DNA of 64,000 nucleotides from Streptomyces albogriseolus. Lineage in GTDB: Bacteria; Actinomycetota; Actinomycetes; Streptomycetales; Streptomycetaceae. Positions 16,378-26,003 of this stretch are shown here, piece by piece. The position numbers and the translations under genes were made by a program. Location: assembly GCA_014650475.1 (NCBI GenBank), contig BMVA01000014.1, positions 62,001 through 126,000 of the forward strand, in the 5' to 3' direction. A model generated the notes under the pieces. That model ran no database searches, was not told the origin of the DNA, and saw nothing but the letters and a program-made list of their open reading frames with translations. Every line of letters begins with the position of its first letter. Position 1 is the stretch's first letter.

Positions 16378-18941
16378 GAGGCTCGCCTTTCGTTCTCCGC
16401 GGCCACGCGGCCGCGCCCGCGGTCGTCCGGGCCGTCCTCCGGCCGGGCGTCCGCCGCGTGCAGTGTGAGGGTCATGGTGAGGCCGCCGCCGGGCGTGTCG
16501 TCGGCGTTCAGGGTGCCGCCCATGGCTTCGGCGAAGCCGCGGGCGACCGCCAGGCCCAGGCCGACGCCGGCGCCGCGCGGGGCGTCCCCGTGGCGCTGGA
16601 ACGGCGCGAAGATGCGCTCCTTCGCCTCGTCGGGGACGCCGGGACCCCGGTCGACGACCCGCACCTCGACCCGGTCGGCGAGGGCGCTGGCGGCGACCAG
16701 CACCTTCTCCCCCGGCGGACTGTACTTCACGGCGTTCTCGACCACGTTGGCCATCGCCCGTTCCAGCAGTCCGGGGTCGGCGTCGACCATCGGCAGCGTC
16801 TCGGGGACGTCCAGGACGACGCTGTCCTGGGGCACCCCGCCGAGGGCGCGCGGCACCACCTCGTCCAGGTCGGTGCCGCGCATCAGCGGCGTGACCGTGC
16901 CCGTGTGCAGACGGGACATGTCGAGCAGGTTGCCCACCAGGTGGTTCAGGCGGTCCGCGCCGTCCTCGATGCCCTCCAGCAGTTCGGCACGGTCCTCGTC
17001 GGACCATTCGACGTCCTCGGAGCGCAGCGAGGAGACGGCCGCCTTGATCCCGGCCAGCGGGGTGCGCAGGTCGTGGCTGACGGCGGCGAGCAGCGCGGTG
17101 CGGATGCGGTTGCCCTCGGCGAGGGCGAGGGCCTGGTCGGCCTGTTCGCGCAGCCGCCGGCGGTCCAGGACCACGGCGGCCTGCGCGGCGAAGGCGGCCA
17201 GCACCCTGCGGTCCTCGGCCGGCGGCACCCGGCCGGTCAGCGCCAGCGCCATGTGGTCGCCGACGGGCACCTCGACGTCGGCGTCCTCGGGCCGCTCCAC
17301 CGGGCGGCCCCGGCCCACCCGGCCCGCGCAGGTCCACGGCTCGACGTCCCCGGCGCGTTCCAGCAGCGCGGCGGACTCCATGCCGAAGGTCTCCCGGACC
17401 CGCTCCAGCAGGTCCTCCAGGCCGGTCTCGCCGCGCAGCACGTTGCCCGCGAGGAACGACAGGATCTCCGACTCGGCGCGCAGCCTGGCCGCCTGCTGGG
17501 TCCGCCGGGCCGCGAGGTCGACCACGGAGGCGACCGAGGCGCCGACCGCGACGAAGACGACGATGGCGACGATGTTCCGCGGGTCGGAGACGCTCCAGGT
17601 GTGCAGGGGCGGGGTGTAGAGGAAGTTGAGCAGCAGAGAGCCGACGGCCGCCGAGGCGAGGGCCGGCCACAGCCCGCCGAGGAGCGCCGCGGCGACGGTC
17701 ACCGCCAGGAACATCAGCATGTCGAGGGCGAGCCCCGGGTCGACGGCGCTGAGCAGCGCAGCCAGGACGACGGGCCCCGCCGTGCCGGCCGCCCACCCCC
17801 AGGCGAGCCGCAGCCGTCCCAGCGGCGCGCCCCGGGCGACGGGCAGTCCGCGGCCCTTGGCGGCCTCCTCGTGGGTCACGATGTGCACGTCCAGGTCGGG
17901 TCCGCAGTCACGGGCGACGGTCGCGCCGACGCCGGGGCCGAAAAGGTACTGCCAGGTGCGGCGGCGGGAGGAGCCCAGCACGATCTGGGTGGCGTTGGCG
18001 CCGCGCGCGAAGTCGAGCAGGGCGGCGGGTATGTCGTCGCCGACGACGTGGTGGAAGCTGCCGCCGAGGTCCTCCACGAGGGTGCGCTGGGCGGCCAGTT
18101 CGCCGGGCGAGGCGGAGGTGAGGCCGTCGCTGCGGGATATGTACACGGCGAGCAGCTGCCCGCCCGCGCCCTTCTCCGCGAGCCGCGCGGCCCGCCGGAT
18201 CAGGGTGCGGCCCTCGGGCCCCCCGGTCAGTCCGACCACGATCCGCTCGCGCGACCCCCAGATCGCCGAGACGGCGTGCTCGCTGCGGTAGCGCTGGAGG
18301 TGGGCGTCGACCCGGTCGGCGACCCACAGCAGGGCGAGCTCCCGCAGGGCGGCGAGGTTGCCGGGGCGGAAGTAGCTGGAGAGGGCCGCGTCGACCTGGT
18401 CGGGCTGGTGGATGTTGCCGTGCGCCATGCGGCGGCGCAGCGCCTCGGGCGTCATGTCGACCAGTTCGACCTGGTCGGCGCGGCGCACCACCTCGTCCGG
18501 CACGGTCTCCGGCTCCCGTACGCCGGTGATGGACTCCACGGTGTCGCCCAGCGACTCCAGGTGCTGGATGCCGACGGTGGACAGCACGTCGATCCCGGCG
18601 GCCAGCAGCTCCTCCACGTCCTGCCAGCGCTTGGCGTTGCGGGAGCCGGGCGCGTTGGTGTGGGCGAGCTCGTCGACCAGGGCGACGCGGGGGCGGCGGG
18701 CGAGGACGGCGTCGAGGTCCATCTCGGCCACGGTCACGCCGTCCCGCTCCAGGCGCCTGTACGGGACCCGCTCCAGCCCGGTCAGCAGGGCCTCGGTGCG
18801 GGTCCTGCCGTGCGTCTCCACGAAGGCGACGACGCAGTCGGTGCCGCGTTCGGTGCGGCGGTGCGCCTCGGCGAGCATCGCGTAGGTCTTGCCCACGCCC
18901 GGTGCCGCGCCGAGGTGGATCCGAAGCTTGCCGCGTCCCAT
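16374..18941 (-). CDS. kdpD: KdpD-like osmosensitive K+ sensor histidine kinase
   Basis: 855 residues. The N-terminal KdpD domain has Walker A GAAPGVGKTY (11-20) and a DELAHTN signature. A universal-stress-type domain follows (about 230-360), then four transmembrane segments (about 375-470), a GAF-like region, an H-box with phospho-acceptor His623 (VSHDLRTP) and a GHKL ATPase domain. It senses K+ or ionic strength and phosphorylates KdpE. In other bacteria the stress-type and KdpD domains bind c-di-AMP. That is not readable here, but it fits the KimA/TrkA neighbourhood and the c-di-AMP riboswitch at 57.0-57.2 kb. Confidence 0.9.
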
Positions 18942-19070
18942 GGCCCCATTGTCTTCCGGTCGTGCTTCCGGCGGAGTCGACCTTAGGCCGCCGTGCGCGG
19001 CGGCCGGGCGGCCGGCGGGGGCCCGGGGTCCGACCTTGACGCAACCCTGACGCGCGGGCCGGGCGGCCGG

Positions 19071-19763
19071 TCAGTGCTCGACGATCTGTCCGTCGCTCAG
19101 TTCGAGGACGCGGTCGGCCAGGTCGAGCAGGGTGGTGTCGTGGGTGGCGACGAGCGCGGTGACGTTCTCGCTGCGGACGACCGCGCGCAGCAGCTCCATC
19201 ACGGCGTGCCCGGTCTCGGCGTCGAGCTGTCCTGTGGGCTCGTCGGCGATGAGCAGGGAGGGGCTGTTGGCGAGGGCGCGGGCGATGGCGACCCGCTGCT
19301 GCTGGCCGCCGGAGAGTTCGCCGGGCCGCTGGGCCGCGTGGTCGGCGAGGCCGACGAGGGCCAGCAGCAGTTCCACGCGCTCCTCGCGCTCGCGGGGGTC
19401 CGCGCCGCGCAGCCGCAGCGGGACGCCGACGTTCTCGGCGGCGCTGAGGATGGGGATGAGGCCGAAGGACTGGAAGACGAAGCCGACGCGGTCGCGGCGC
19501 AGGGCGAGCAGGCCCTCCTCGTCGAGGCGGGCGAGGTCGCGGCCGTCGACGTCGACCCGTCCCCGGTCCGGGGTGTCCAGGCCGCCGACGATGTTCAGCA
19601 GGGTGGTCTTGCCGGAGCCCGAGCGCCCCTTGAGGGCGACGAGTTCACCGCGCGGGACCTCGAAGGAGACGCCTCGCAGCGCGTGCACGGCGGCCGCGCC
19701 GCTGCCGTACGACTTGTGCACGTCCTCGACGCGCACCATGGTGTCGGTGATCGTCCGTCCCAT
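19071..19763 (-). CDS. MacB/LolD-type ABC transporter ATP-binding protein
   Basis: 230 residues from ATG 19763, which has a GGGGGAGGG ribosome binding site. A further 20 in-frame codons upstream are unlikely. It carries Walker A GRSGSGKT, Q-loop, signature LSGGQQQRVAIARAL, Walker B LLIADEPTG and the H-loop VATHD. Ten residues after the start, VRVEDVHKSYG is typical of the LolD/MacB/FtsE branch. A cognate permease (FtsX/MacB domain) normally follows, but the next gene is kdpD after 129 bases. It is either an orphan ATPase or pairs with a distant permease. Confidence 0.85.
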   Translation of the reverse strand: MGRTITDTMVRVEDVHKSYGSGAAAVHALRGVSFEVPRGELVALKGRSGSGKTTLLNIVGGLDTPDRGRVDVDGRDLARLDEEGLLALRRDRVGFVFQSFGLIPILSAAENVGVPLRLRGADPREREERVELLLALVGLADHAAQRPGELSGGQQQRVAIARALANSPSLLIADEPTGQLDAETGHAVMELLRAVVRSENVTALVATHDTTLLDLADRVLELSDGQIVEH

Positions 19764-19863
19764 GCGGATGCCCTCCCCCGTGGACCGGGCGCCAGTATCG
19801 CTGTCCGGCGCCCGGCCGATCAACAGGGTCGGGCGGAGTCGCCCAGTGCCGCGGGGCTGGAGA

Positions 19864-19908
19864 CAGCCCCTCCGGCGTTCGAGGAGCGGGTCCGGGGCGG
19901 AGCCCCGG
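19864..19908 (+). repeat. Dispersed Streptomyces intergenic repeat, copy 1
   Basis: A 45-base unit starting CAGCCCCTCCGGCG and ending in the hairpin TCCGGGGCGGAGCCCCGG. A near-identical copy lies at 33160-33205 in the same orientation. It lies between the ends of DUF3710 and the ABC ATPase start. Such units commonly follow Streptomyces genes and probably act as terminators. Confidence 0.6.
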
Positions 19909-19976
19909 ACAACACAGCGGCCCGCGGCAACCGGCCGCGTGAACGACCGGCCCCACGGGCCACGGCAAAAACTGCG

Positions 19977-20729
19977 CTAGCGCACCTCGGTGATCTCGGG
20001 CCCCCGCTGCAGCCGGCTCATTCCGCCGGCGAACCGCGACCCTTCCTCCTGCTGCACGTTCTCCGGCACCATCTGCGCGTCGTTCGGCAGCTTCAGGACG
20101 ATGGGATCGCGCGGGGCCATGGGGCCGTCCCCGCGCACCACGACCGTGTCCCGGAAGATCTGCTCCAGCAGCCCCGCAGCCTGCGGCTGCACCGCGCCCT
20201 GCCCGGAGATCACTCCGCGCAGGAACCAGCGGGGGCCGTCCACGCCGACGAACCGCACGACCTGGAAGCCGCCGGTGCCGTCCGGCAGCTGCACCGGGAC
20301 CTGGGCGCGCAGCTCCCAGCCGAGCGGGCCCTCGACCTCGTCGATGATGCCGCCCTGCTGGGTGATGCCGGCCGCGATCTCCTCGCGCACCTCTCCCCAG
20401 ATGCCCTCGCGCTTGGGCGCGGCGAAGGCCTGCAGCTGGACGGCGCTGTCGCGCAGCACGACGGTGGCCGCGACGATCGCGTCGCCCGCGACCTCCACGC
20501 GCAGTTCCATGCCGTCCACGCCGGGCACGAACAGACCGCCCAGATCGACCCGGCCCTCGCCGGGCTCGCGGACCTCGGAGCTGTCCCAGGGCCCGTCGGG
20601 CCGGGGCGCGGGCTCGAGCCTCACGCGCCCGGTCTCCTCGTCCGCCTCAGCGTCGACACCGTCGACGACCTGCTCGGCCTCGCCGGCCGCACCGTCGGCG
20701 GCATCCCTCTTCTTGCGACGTCCGAACAC
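19977..20729 (-). CDS. DUF3710 family protein
   Basis: 250 residues from GTG 20729 (FGRRKKRDA follows). A basic start and an acidic linker (about 10-55) lead to the conserved DUF3710 domain (about 60-230) with no membrane segments. The actinobacterial family has unknown function. It is encoded one base after dut and is the last gene of the thioesterase-dut-DUF3710 operon. No catalytic motif is evident. Confidence 0.85.
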   Translation of the reverse strand: MFGRRKKRDAADGAAGEAEQVVDGVDAEADEETGRVRLEPAPRPDGPWDSSEVREPGEGRVDLGGLFVPGVDGMELRVEVAGDAIVAATVVLRDSAVQLQAFAAPKREGIWGEVREEIAAGITQQGGIIDEVEGPLGWELRAQVPVQLPDGTGGFQVVRFVGVDGPRWFLRGVISGQGAVQPQAAGLLEQIFRDTVVVRGDGPMAPRDPIVLKLPNDAQMVPENVQQEEGSRFAGGMSRLQRGPEITEVR

Positions 20730-20730
20730 G

Positions 20731-21288
20731 TCACTGTCCTTCCCGGTCGGATACGACCGAAGCGTATCGATTCCCACCCGCTGTACCGCCCTCGGCGGCC
20801 TGAACGCTTGTGCCGCTCTTACCTTCCACCGCGGCGTGGCCGCCGGTGGATCCGAAGCCCCCCTCGGCCCGGGCCGATCCGGGCAGCCGCGCGACCGACA
20901 CGAAGCGCACCCTCTCGACCTGCTGGACGACCAGTTGGGCAATCCGGTCGAAGCGCTCGAACCGCACGGACTCGCGCGGGTCGAGATTCACCACGATCAC
21001 CTTGATCTCCCCACGGTACCCGGCATCAATCGTCCCCGGGGCATTCACCAGGGCGACGCCGCAGCGGGCGGCAAGACCGGATCGTGGGTGCACGAAGGCC
21101 GCGTACCCCTCCGGCAGCGCGACAGACACCCCGGTGGGCAGCACGGCCCGCTCGCCCGGGGCCAGCTCACAGGCCTCGGTGGTGCGCAGATCGGCCCCCG
21201 CGTCGCCGGGGTGCTCGTACGCCGGAAGCGGTACGTCCGGGTCGACGCGCCGGATGAGCACCTCGAGCGCTCCGCGGCCGGCGCTCAC
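20731..21288 (-). CDS. dut: Deoxyuridine 5'-triphosphate nucleotidohydrolase (dUTPase)
   Basis: 185 residues from GTG 21288, which overlaps the stop of the thioesterase gene (GTGA). It hydrolyses dUTP to dUMP and pyrophosphate, keeping uracil out of DNA and supplying thymidylate synthesis. All five trimeric dUTPase motifs are visible: DAGADL, PRSGLA, GTIDAGYRGE with the catalytic Asp, RIAQLVV, and the C-terminal RAEGGFGSTG. A tail of about 30 residues beyond motif 5 is longer than usual. Confidence 0.96.
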   Translation of the reverse strand: MSAGRGALEVLIRRVDPDVPLPAYEHPGDAGADLRTTEACELAPGERAVLPTGVSVALPEGYAAFVHPRSGLAARCGVALVNAPGTIDAGYRGEIKVIVVNLDPRESVRFERFDRIAQLVVQQVERVRFVSVARLPGSARAEGGFGSTGGHAAVEGKSGTSVQAAEGGTAGGNRYASVVSDREGQ

Positions 21289-21869
21289 GGGTTGACCTCG
21301 AAGGCGCGGGCCCGGCGGACCTGGTCGGGGTCCTCCATCGCGGCCTGGATCTCCTCCTGGCGGCCGTGGTCGATGAAGTGGTCCACCTTGACCTCGATGA
21401 ACAGGGCGTCCGCGCGGACGGCGACCGGGCCTTCGGGGCCGCCGATGCGTCCGGTGGCGGTGCAGTAGATCTTGCGTCCCGCGACGGCGGTCACCTCCGC
21501 CTGGAGGTGCAGTACGGTGCCGACGGGCACGGGCCGGACGAAGTCGGTCTCCAGCCGTCCGGTGACCGCGATGGTGCGGAGCAGCCAGTTCAGCGAGCCG
21601 AGCGTCTCGTCGAGGGCGGTGGCCAGCACCCCGCCGTGGGCGAGTCCGGGGGCGCCCTGGTGCGCGGACTGCACGGTGAACTCGGCGGTGATCGACACGC
21701 CTTCGCCGGCGCGCGCCTCGAGGTGCAGCCCGTGGGGCTGCTCGTCGCCGCAGCCGAAGCACTGCCCGTAATGGGCGCCCAGGAGCTCGCCCGGTGCGGG
21801 GGCCTCGGGGTGGCGCACGGGCGGCACGGCGTCGGCGGGGGGCTGAAGAGCTGCGGAATTACCACTCAC
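21285..21869 (-). CDS. PaaI-family hotdog-fold thioesterase
   Basis: 194 residues from GTG 21869. The hotdog domain (about 45-165) contains the PaaI signature GLAHGGVLATALDETLG. A CFGCG motif at about 37-41 precedes it, as in many actinobacterial members. Expected to hydrolyse acyl-CoA thioesters, substrate unknown. It is first in an operon with dut and DUF3710, and divergent from the DUF3093 gene 92 bases away. Confidence 0.85.
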   Translation of the reverse strand: MSGNSAALQPPADAVPPVRHPEAPAPGELLGAHYGQCFGCGDEQPHGLHLEARAGEGVSITAEFTVQSAHQGAPGLAHGGVLATALDETLGSLNWLLRTIAVTGRLETDFVRPVPVGTVLHLQAEVTAVAGRKIYCTATGRIGGPEGPVAVRADALFIEVKVDHFIDHGRQEEIQAAMEDPDQVRRARAFEVNP

Positions 21870-21961
21870 AGCCGCAGACCTTACCCGCCCGCGGCGAGGC
21901 CCCTGAGCACGCGTCCGCCCTGGCGCGGGGGCCCTGCGGGAAGCGTGCCAAGCTTGGCCTC

Positions 21962-22432
21962 ATGCAGCTTTCCGCCGCCCCGTACGAAGAACGCCTCACC
22001 GCTCCCCGCTCCTGGTGGTTCCTGTGCTTCCTGGCCGGGATCTCCTTCGCACTGATCATGCTGCCGTTCGGCACCCTGCCGATGCTGGGCGGGCTGGCCG
22101 GCGGGACCGCCGCGGCGGCGGTCGTGGTGAGCGCGTACGGCTCGGTGCGGATCCGGGTCGTGAACGGTCATCTGATCGCGGGCGAGGCGAAGATCCCGGC
22201 GTCGGCGCTCGGCGACGCGGAGGTGCTGGACGCCGAGGAGGCGCGCGCCTGGCGCGGACCCAAGGCCGACCCGCGCGCGTTCATGCTGCTGCGCGCGTAC
22301 GTCCCCGGTGCGCTGCGCGTGGCCGTCACGGACCCGGAGGACCCCACTCCCTACGTCTTCCTGTCCACCCGTGAGCCCGAGCGGCTGGCGCAGGCGCTCA
22401 GGGTGGCGAGGGACGCGGCGGACGCCTCGTAG
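21962..22432 (+). CDS. DUF3093 family membrane protein
   Basis: 156 residues from ATG 21962. Two adjacent hydrophobic helices (about 17-58) precede a soluble domain (about 60-150) with LRAYVPGALRV. The topology and sequence match DUF3093, an actinobacterial family of unknown role. It faces away from the dut operon and is convergent with the next minus-strand gene, which ends 16 bases downstream. Confidence 0.85.
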   Translation: MQLSAAPYEERLTAPRSWWFLCFLAGISFALIMLPFGTLPMLGGLAGGTAAAAVVVSAYGSVRIRVVNGHLIAGEAKIPASALGDAEVLDAEEARAWRGPKADPRAFMLLRAYVPGALRVAVTDPEDPTPYVFLSTREPERLAQALRVARDAADAS

Positions 22433-22448
22433 CGGCCGCCCCGGGCGG

Positions 22449-23393
22449 TCACCGGGGTTCGTCGTCCTTCCGGTGACGGTCGACGCCCATGTCCAGCTCC
22501 AGCGCGTGCTCGGGAAGGGCGTCGTGGGGGCGCTCCAGCGCCGGGAGCGGGGGCAGCTCGTCCCAGGGCACCTGGACCTTGCGCAGGTCGTCCCGGATGC
22601 GGGCGGCGAGCTTTCTGGTGTCGCGCCGGTTCATCACGGCGCCCACGGCCGCTCCCACCAGGAACGGCATCAGGTTCGGCAGGTTGCGCACCGTGCGTTT
22701 CACGATCCGCTGGCGCAGTTCGCGCTTCATGCGGCTGTTCATCGCGGCGCTCACGGTGGAGGGCTTGGTCGCCTCGATGCCGCGCTCCTGGGACCAGGAG
22801 TTGAGGTAGACGGTGCTGCGCTGGGCGAGGGTGCCCGCGGGACGTACGCCGTAGACCTCGTGCAGTTCGGCGATCAGCTTCAGTTCGATCGCGGCGACGC
22901 CGGTGACCTCCGCGGCCAGTTCCGTCGGCATCGCGGGCGGGACGGGCATCATGGCCGCCGCTCCGACGCCGGCCCCGACCGTCGCGGTGGCCTTCGCGGC
23001 GCCCGCCACGAGCTTGTCGGCGATGTCCTCGGGCCCGAGCCCGGGGAACTGCTCCCGCAGGGTCGCGAGGTCCCGTACGGGCACACGCGGGGCGATGTCG
23101 ATGATCCGGTCGGCGAGGTGCGCCAGACCCGCGCGGGCGCGTGCACCGCCCTTGCGGACGCCTTCCCGGGCCTTCTCCCGGACGACGGCGGTGCGCCTGC
23201 GCGCCCCGGGCGCGGTGACCTCCACGGACACCGGGAGGTCACCCCGGCCGGCCGGCGCTTCGAGCGAGGCCGCCCCGGAACCGGTCCAGCCTCGCTCGGA
23301 ATCACGCGTGTCGTGCTGTGGGTCCTCCGAGGACCCTTGGTCCGCTCCCTTCGAGAAGAAGCGGCGCTTCCGCGGTGGGGTCGAGCCAGTCAC
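22449..23393 (-). CDS. EcsC-like protein
   Basis: 314 residues from GTG 23393. A low-complexity charged N-terminus (1-75) precedes a domain rich in small residues: glycine/alanine helices around 133-150, then TELAAEVTGVAAIELKLIAE and LHEVYGVRP, which resemble the EcsC family. A second hydrophobic stretch LMPFLVGAAVGAVMN is near residue 245. Membrane association is likely, function unknown. The family assignment is by pattern only. It follows DUF4193 on the same strand after 13 bases. Confidence 0.6.
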   Translation of the reverse strand: MTGSTPPRKRRFFSKGADQGSSEDPQHDTRDSERGWTGSGAASLEAPAGRGDLPVSVEVTAPGARRRTAVVREKAREGVRKGGARARAGLAHLADRIIDIAPRVPVRDLATLREQFPGLGPEDIADKLVAGAAKATATVGAGVGAAAMMPVPPAMPTELAAEVTGVAAIELKLIAELHEVYGVRPAGTLAQRSTVYLNSWSQERGIEATKPSTVSAAMNSRMKRELRQRIVKRTVRNLPNLMPFLVGAAVGAVMNRRDTRKLAARIRDDLRKVQVPWDELPPLPALERPHDALPEHALELDMGVDRHRKDDEPR

Positions 23394-23406
23394 GGCCGAC
23401 CCCGCC

Positions 23407-23703
23407 TCAGTCGCAGTCGCGGCAGATCGGCTGGCCGTTCTTCTCGCGGGCCAGCTGGCTGCGGTGGTGCACCAGGAAGCAGCTCATGCAGGTGAACTCG
23501 TCCTGCTGCTTGGGCAGGACCCGGACGGCCAGCTCCTCGTTCGAGAGGTCCGCACCGGGCAGTTCGAGACCCTCGGCGGCCTCGAACTCGTCGACATCCA
23601 CGGCCGAGGCCGACTTGTCGTTCCGCCGTGCCTTCAGCTCTTCCAGACTGTCCGAGTCGACGTCGTCGTCGGTCTTGCGTGGAGTGTCGTAGTCGGTAGC
23701 CAT
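23407..23703 (-). CDS. DUF4193 family zinc-ribbon protein
   Basis: 98 residues from ATG 23703, with a GAGGGGGAG ribosome binding site. It has an acidic N-terminal half and a C-terminal four-cysteine cluster: CMSC, then CRDCD at the very end, typical of zinc ribbons. The family is confined to actinobacteria and often linked in annotation to transcription. Its function is not established. Confidence 0.85.
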   Translation of the reverse strand: MATDYDTPRKTDDDVDSDSLEELKARRNDKSASAVDVDEFEAAEGLELPGADLSNEELAVRVLPKQQDEFTCMSCFLVHHRSQLAREKNGQPICRDCD

Positions 23704-24095
23704 GTCACTCTCCCCCTCTGGGTGTATGCGGTGTCTCCAGCGCACGTAACGCGTGAGAGGCCGGACTTGTGCCCGACCTGAGGCGGAGATTTTGCCTCAC
23801 ATCAAGGTCTGTTACTCAATCGACACCCAACCGGACTCCTCATGAGTGATCGGGTTGGATGGCGATGGGGACCGTACACGGTCCCGATGCCGCACTACAA
23901 AGGCACCTCACCGTGTACTTCCCGTGAACGGGACCCCTGAAAACCGGGACTTTTCCGGCCTTCCGACGGGATTCATGATCACGGAGAGTAGACGGCCGAA
24001 TCGATACGCCTGTGATCGATCACACATGAATTCGATTGGGTTACCGGTCCAGAATTTCGCCCGAAGCGAACACCGGCCGGGGCCGGGGCATGATC
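23704..24095. other. Intergenic region between DUF4193 and cutS
   Basis: No gene is supported here. The left part should carry the promoter of the DUF4193 gene on the minus strand. A TTGAGT and CAAAAT pair separated by 19 bases (about 23790-23820) is a weak candidate. The middle (about 23940-24060) is locally AT-richer. A GC-rich stretch of GGCC repeats around 24072-24090 follows cutS and may aid termination. Confidence 0.35.
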
Positions 24096-25340
24096 TCAGA
24101 TCGGAAGGGTGACACGCATCACGAGTCCGCCGCCCTCCCTCGGCTGTGCGTAGATGTGCCCGCCGTGCGCCCGGGCGACCGACCGCACGATGGACAGACC
24201 CAGTCCCACGCCCTTGTCGCTGCCCGTCCGCTCGGTGCGCAGCCTGCGGAACGGCTCGAAGAGATTCTCGACCTCGTACGCGGGGACGACCGGTCCGGTG
24301 TTGGACACCACGAGGACCGCCTGGCCGTGCTGGACGTCCGTGGTGACCTCCACCCAGCCGTCCTCCGGGACGTTGTACCGCACGGCGTTCTGCACCAGGT
24401 TCAGGGCGATCCGCTCCAGCAGCACGCCGTTGCCCTGGACCACGGCGGGACGGCGCGTGCCGCGGATCGTCACGTGCCGGGACTCCGCCTCGCCGGCGAC
24501 CTGGTCGATGGCCTGGCCGGCCACCTCCGCGAGGTCGACGGGGCCCCGCTCCACGATCTGGTTGTCGCTGCGGGCGAGCAGCAGCAGGCCCTCCACGAGC
24601 TGCTCGCTGCGCTCGTTGGTGGCCAGCAGGGTCTTGCCGAGCTGCTGGAGCTCCACCGGCGCCTCCGGGTCGGAGAGGTGCACCTCGAGCAGCGTCCGGT
24701 TGATCGCCAGCGGGGTGCGCAGCTCGTGGGAGGCGTTCCCCACGAAGCGCTGCTGGGCCGTGAACGCGCGCTGGAGCCGCTCCAGCATGTCGTCGAAGGT
24801 GTCGGCCAGCTCCTTCAGCTCGTCGTCCGGGCCGTCCAGCTCGATCCGGCGGGACAGGTCCGAGCCCGCCACCGCGCGCGCGGTGCGGGTGATCCGCCCC
24901 AGCGGCGACAGCACGCGCCCGGCCATGGCGTAGCCGAAGGCGAACGCGATGACGGCGAGGCCGAGCAGGGCCAGCAGGGAGCGGCTGAGCAGGTTGTCCA
25001 GGGCGACCTGGCGCTGGTGGTCGATGCACTCGCTGATCGCGGCGTTGAACTCGTTCAGCGAGAGGTTGCCGTCGGCGATGCCCGGACAGTCGTTGCTGGA
25101 GACCTTCAGGCCGTTGAAGTCGACGATCTTGAACAGCGGCTGGCTGCCGGTGCGCAGGGCCTGCGCGGCGAGCAGATAGATGATCGACAGCAGCAGGATG
25201 CCGGCGATCAGGAACATGCCGCCGTACAGCAGCGTGAGCCGTATGCGGATGGTGGGACGCAGCCACGGCATCGGGGTGGGCGACCGGGGGTCCCAGGTGG
25301 GCTTGGGGGGCGCGGTGGGGGGCGCGGGAGTGGCAGCCAT
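24096..25340 (-). CDS. cutS: CutS-like sensor histidine kinase
   Basis: 414 residues. A proline-rich N-terminus, TM1 (about 33-60), an extracellular loop of about 60 residues, TM2 (about 121-141), HAMP (about 142-195), an H-box with His205 (ASHELRTPL) and a GHKL domain (LVQNAVRYN; GVGLGLSIV). The extracellular loop contains exactly two cysteines, Cys85 and Cys105. In Streptomyces CutS a conserved cysteine pair senses disulphide status of secreted proteins. It starts 9 bases after cutR on the same strand. Confidence 0.85.
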   Translation of the reverse strand: MAATPAPPTAPPKPTWDPRSPTPMPWLRPTIRIRLTLLYGGMFLIAGILLLSIIYLLAAQALRTGSQPLFKIVDFNGLKVSSNDCPGIADGNLSLNEFNAAISECIDHQRQVALDNLLSRSLLALLGLAVIAFAFGYAMAGRVLSPLGRITRTARAVAGSDLSRRIELDGPDDELKELADTFDDMLERLQRAFTAQQRFVGNASHELRTPLAINRTLLEVHLSDPEAPVELQQLGKTLLATNERSEQLVEGLLLLARSDNQIVERGPVDLAEVAGQAIDQVAGEAESRHVTIRGTRRPAVVQGNGVLLERIALNLVQNAVRYNVPEDGWVEVTTDVQHGQAVLVVSNTGPVVPAYEVENLFEPFRRLRTERTGSDKGVGLGLSIVRSVARAHGGHIYAQPREGGGLVMRVTLPI

Positions 25341-25349
25341 GGTCGGTGA

Positions 25350-26003
25350 TCAGATCCGGTATCCGGAGCCGGGCACGGTCACGATGACCGGCGGCTCGCC
25401 CAGCTTGCGGCGCAGGGTCATGACGGTCACCCGGACCACGTTGGTGAACGGGTCGGTGTTCTCGTCCCAGGCCTTCTCCAGCAGCTGCTCCGCGGAGACC
25501 ACGGCGCCCTCGCTGCGCATCAGGACCTCCAGCACGGCGAACTCCTTCGGCGCGAGCTGGACCTCCTTGCCGTCGCGGAAGACCTCGCGGCGGTTGGGGT
25601 CGAGCTTGATCCCGGCCCGCTCCAGGACGGGCGGCAGGGGCACGCTGGTCCGCCGGCCGAGCGCCCGCACGCGGGCGATGAGCTCGCTGAAGGCGAACGG
25701 CTTCGGCAGGTAGTCGTCGGCGCCGATCTCGAGTCCCTCGACGCGGTCGCTGACGTCGCCGGACGCCGTGAGCATCAGCACGCGCGTGGGCATGCCGAGC
25801 TCGACGATCTTGCGGCAGACGTCGTCGCCGTGCACGAGGGGGAGGTCGCGGTCGAGGACGACCACGTCGTAGTCGTTGACGCCGATGCGCTCCAGGGCGG
25901 CCGCACCGTCGTACACGACGTCGACGGCCATGGCCTCCCGGCGCAGTCCGGTGGCCACCGCATCGGCGAGCAGCTGCTCGTCCTCGACGACGAGTACGCG
26001 CAC
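25350..26003 (-). CDS. cutR: CutR-like OmpR-family response regulator
   Basis: 217 residues from GTG 26003 with GAGGAAGGA upstream. Receiver domain with phospho-acceptor Asp51 (VVVLDRDLP) and Lys in PKPF. A winged-helix domain (about 125-217) ends VPGSGYRI. Partner of the CutS-like kinase encoded immediately downstream. In Streptomyces this pair controls secretion-stress proteases. Confidence 0.87.
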   Translation of the reverse strand: MRVLVVEDEQLLADAVATGLRREAMAVDVVYDGAAALERIGVNDYDVVVLDRDLPLVHGDDVCRKIVELGMPTRVLMLTASGDVSDRVEGLEIGADDYLPKPFAFSELIARVRALGRRTSVPLPPVLERAGIKLDPNRREVFRDGKEVQLAPKEFAVLEVLMRSEGAVVSAEQLLEKAWDENTDPFTNVVRVTVMTLRRKLGEPPVIVTVPGSGYRI

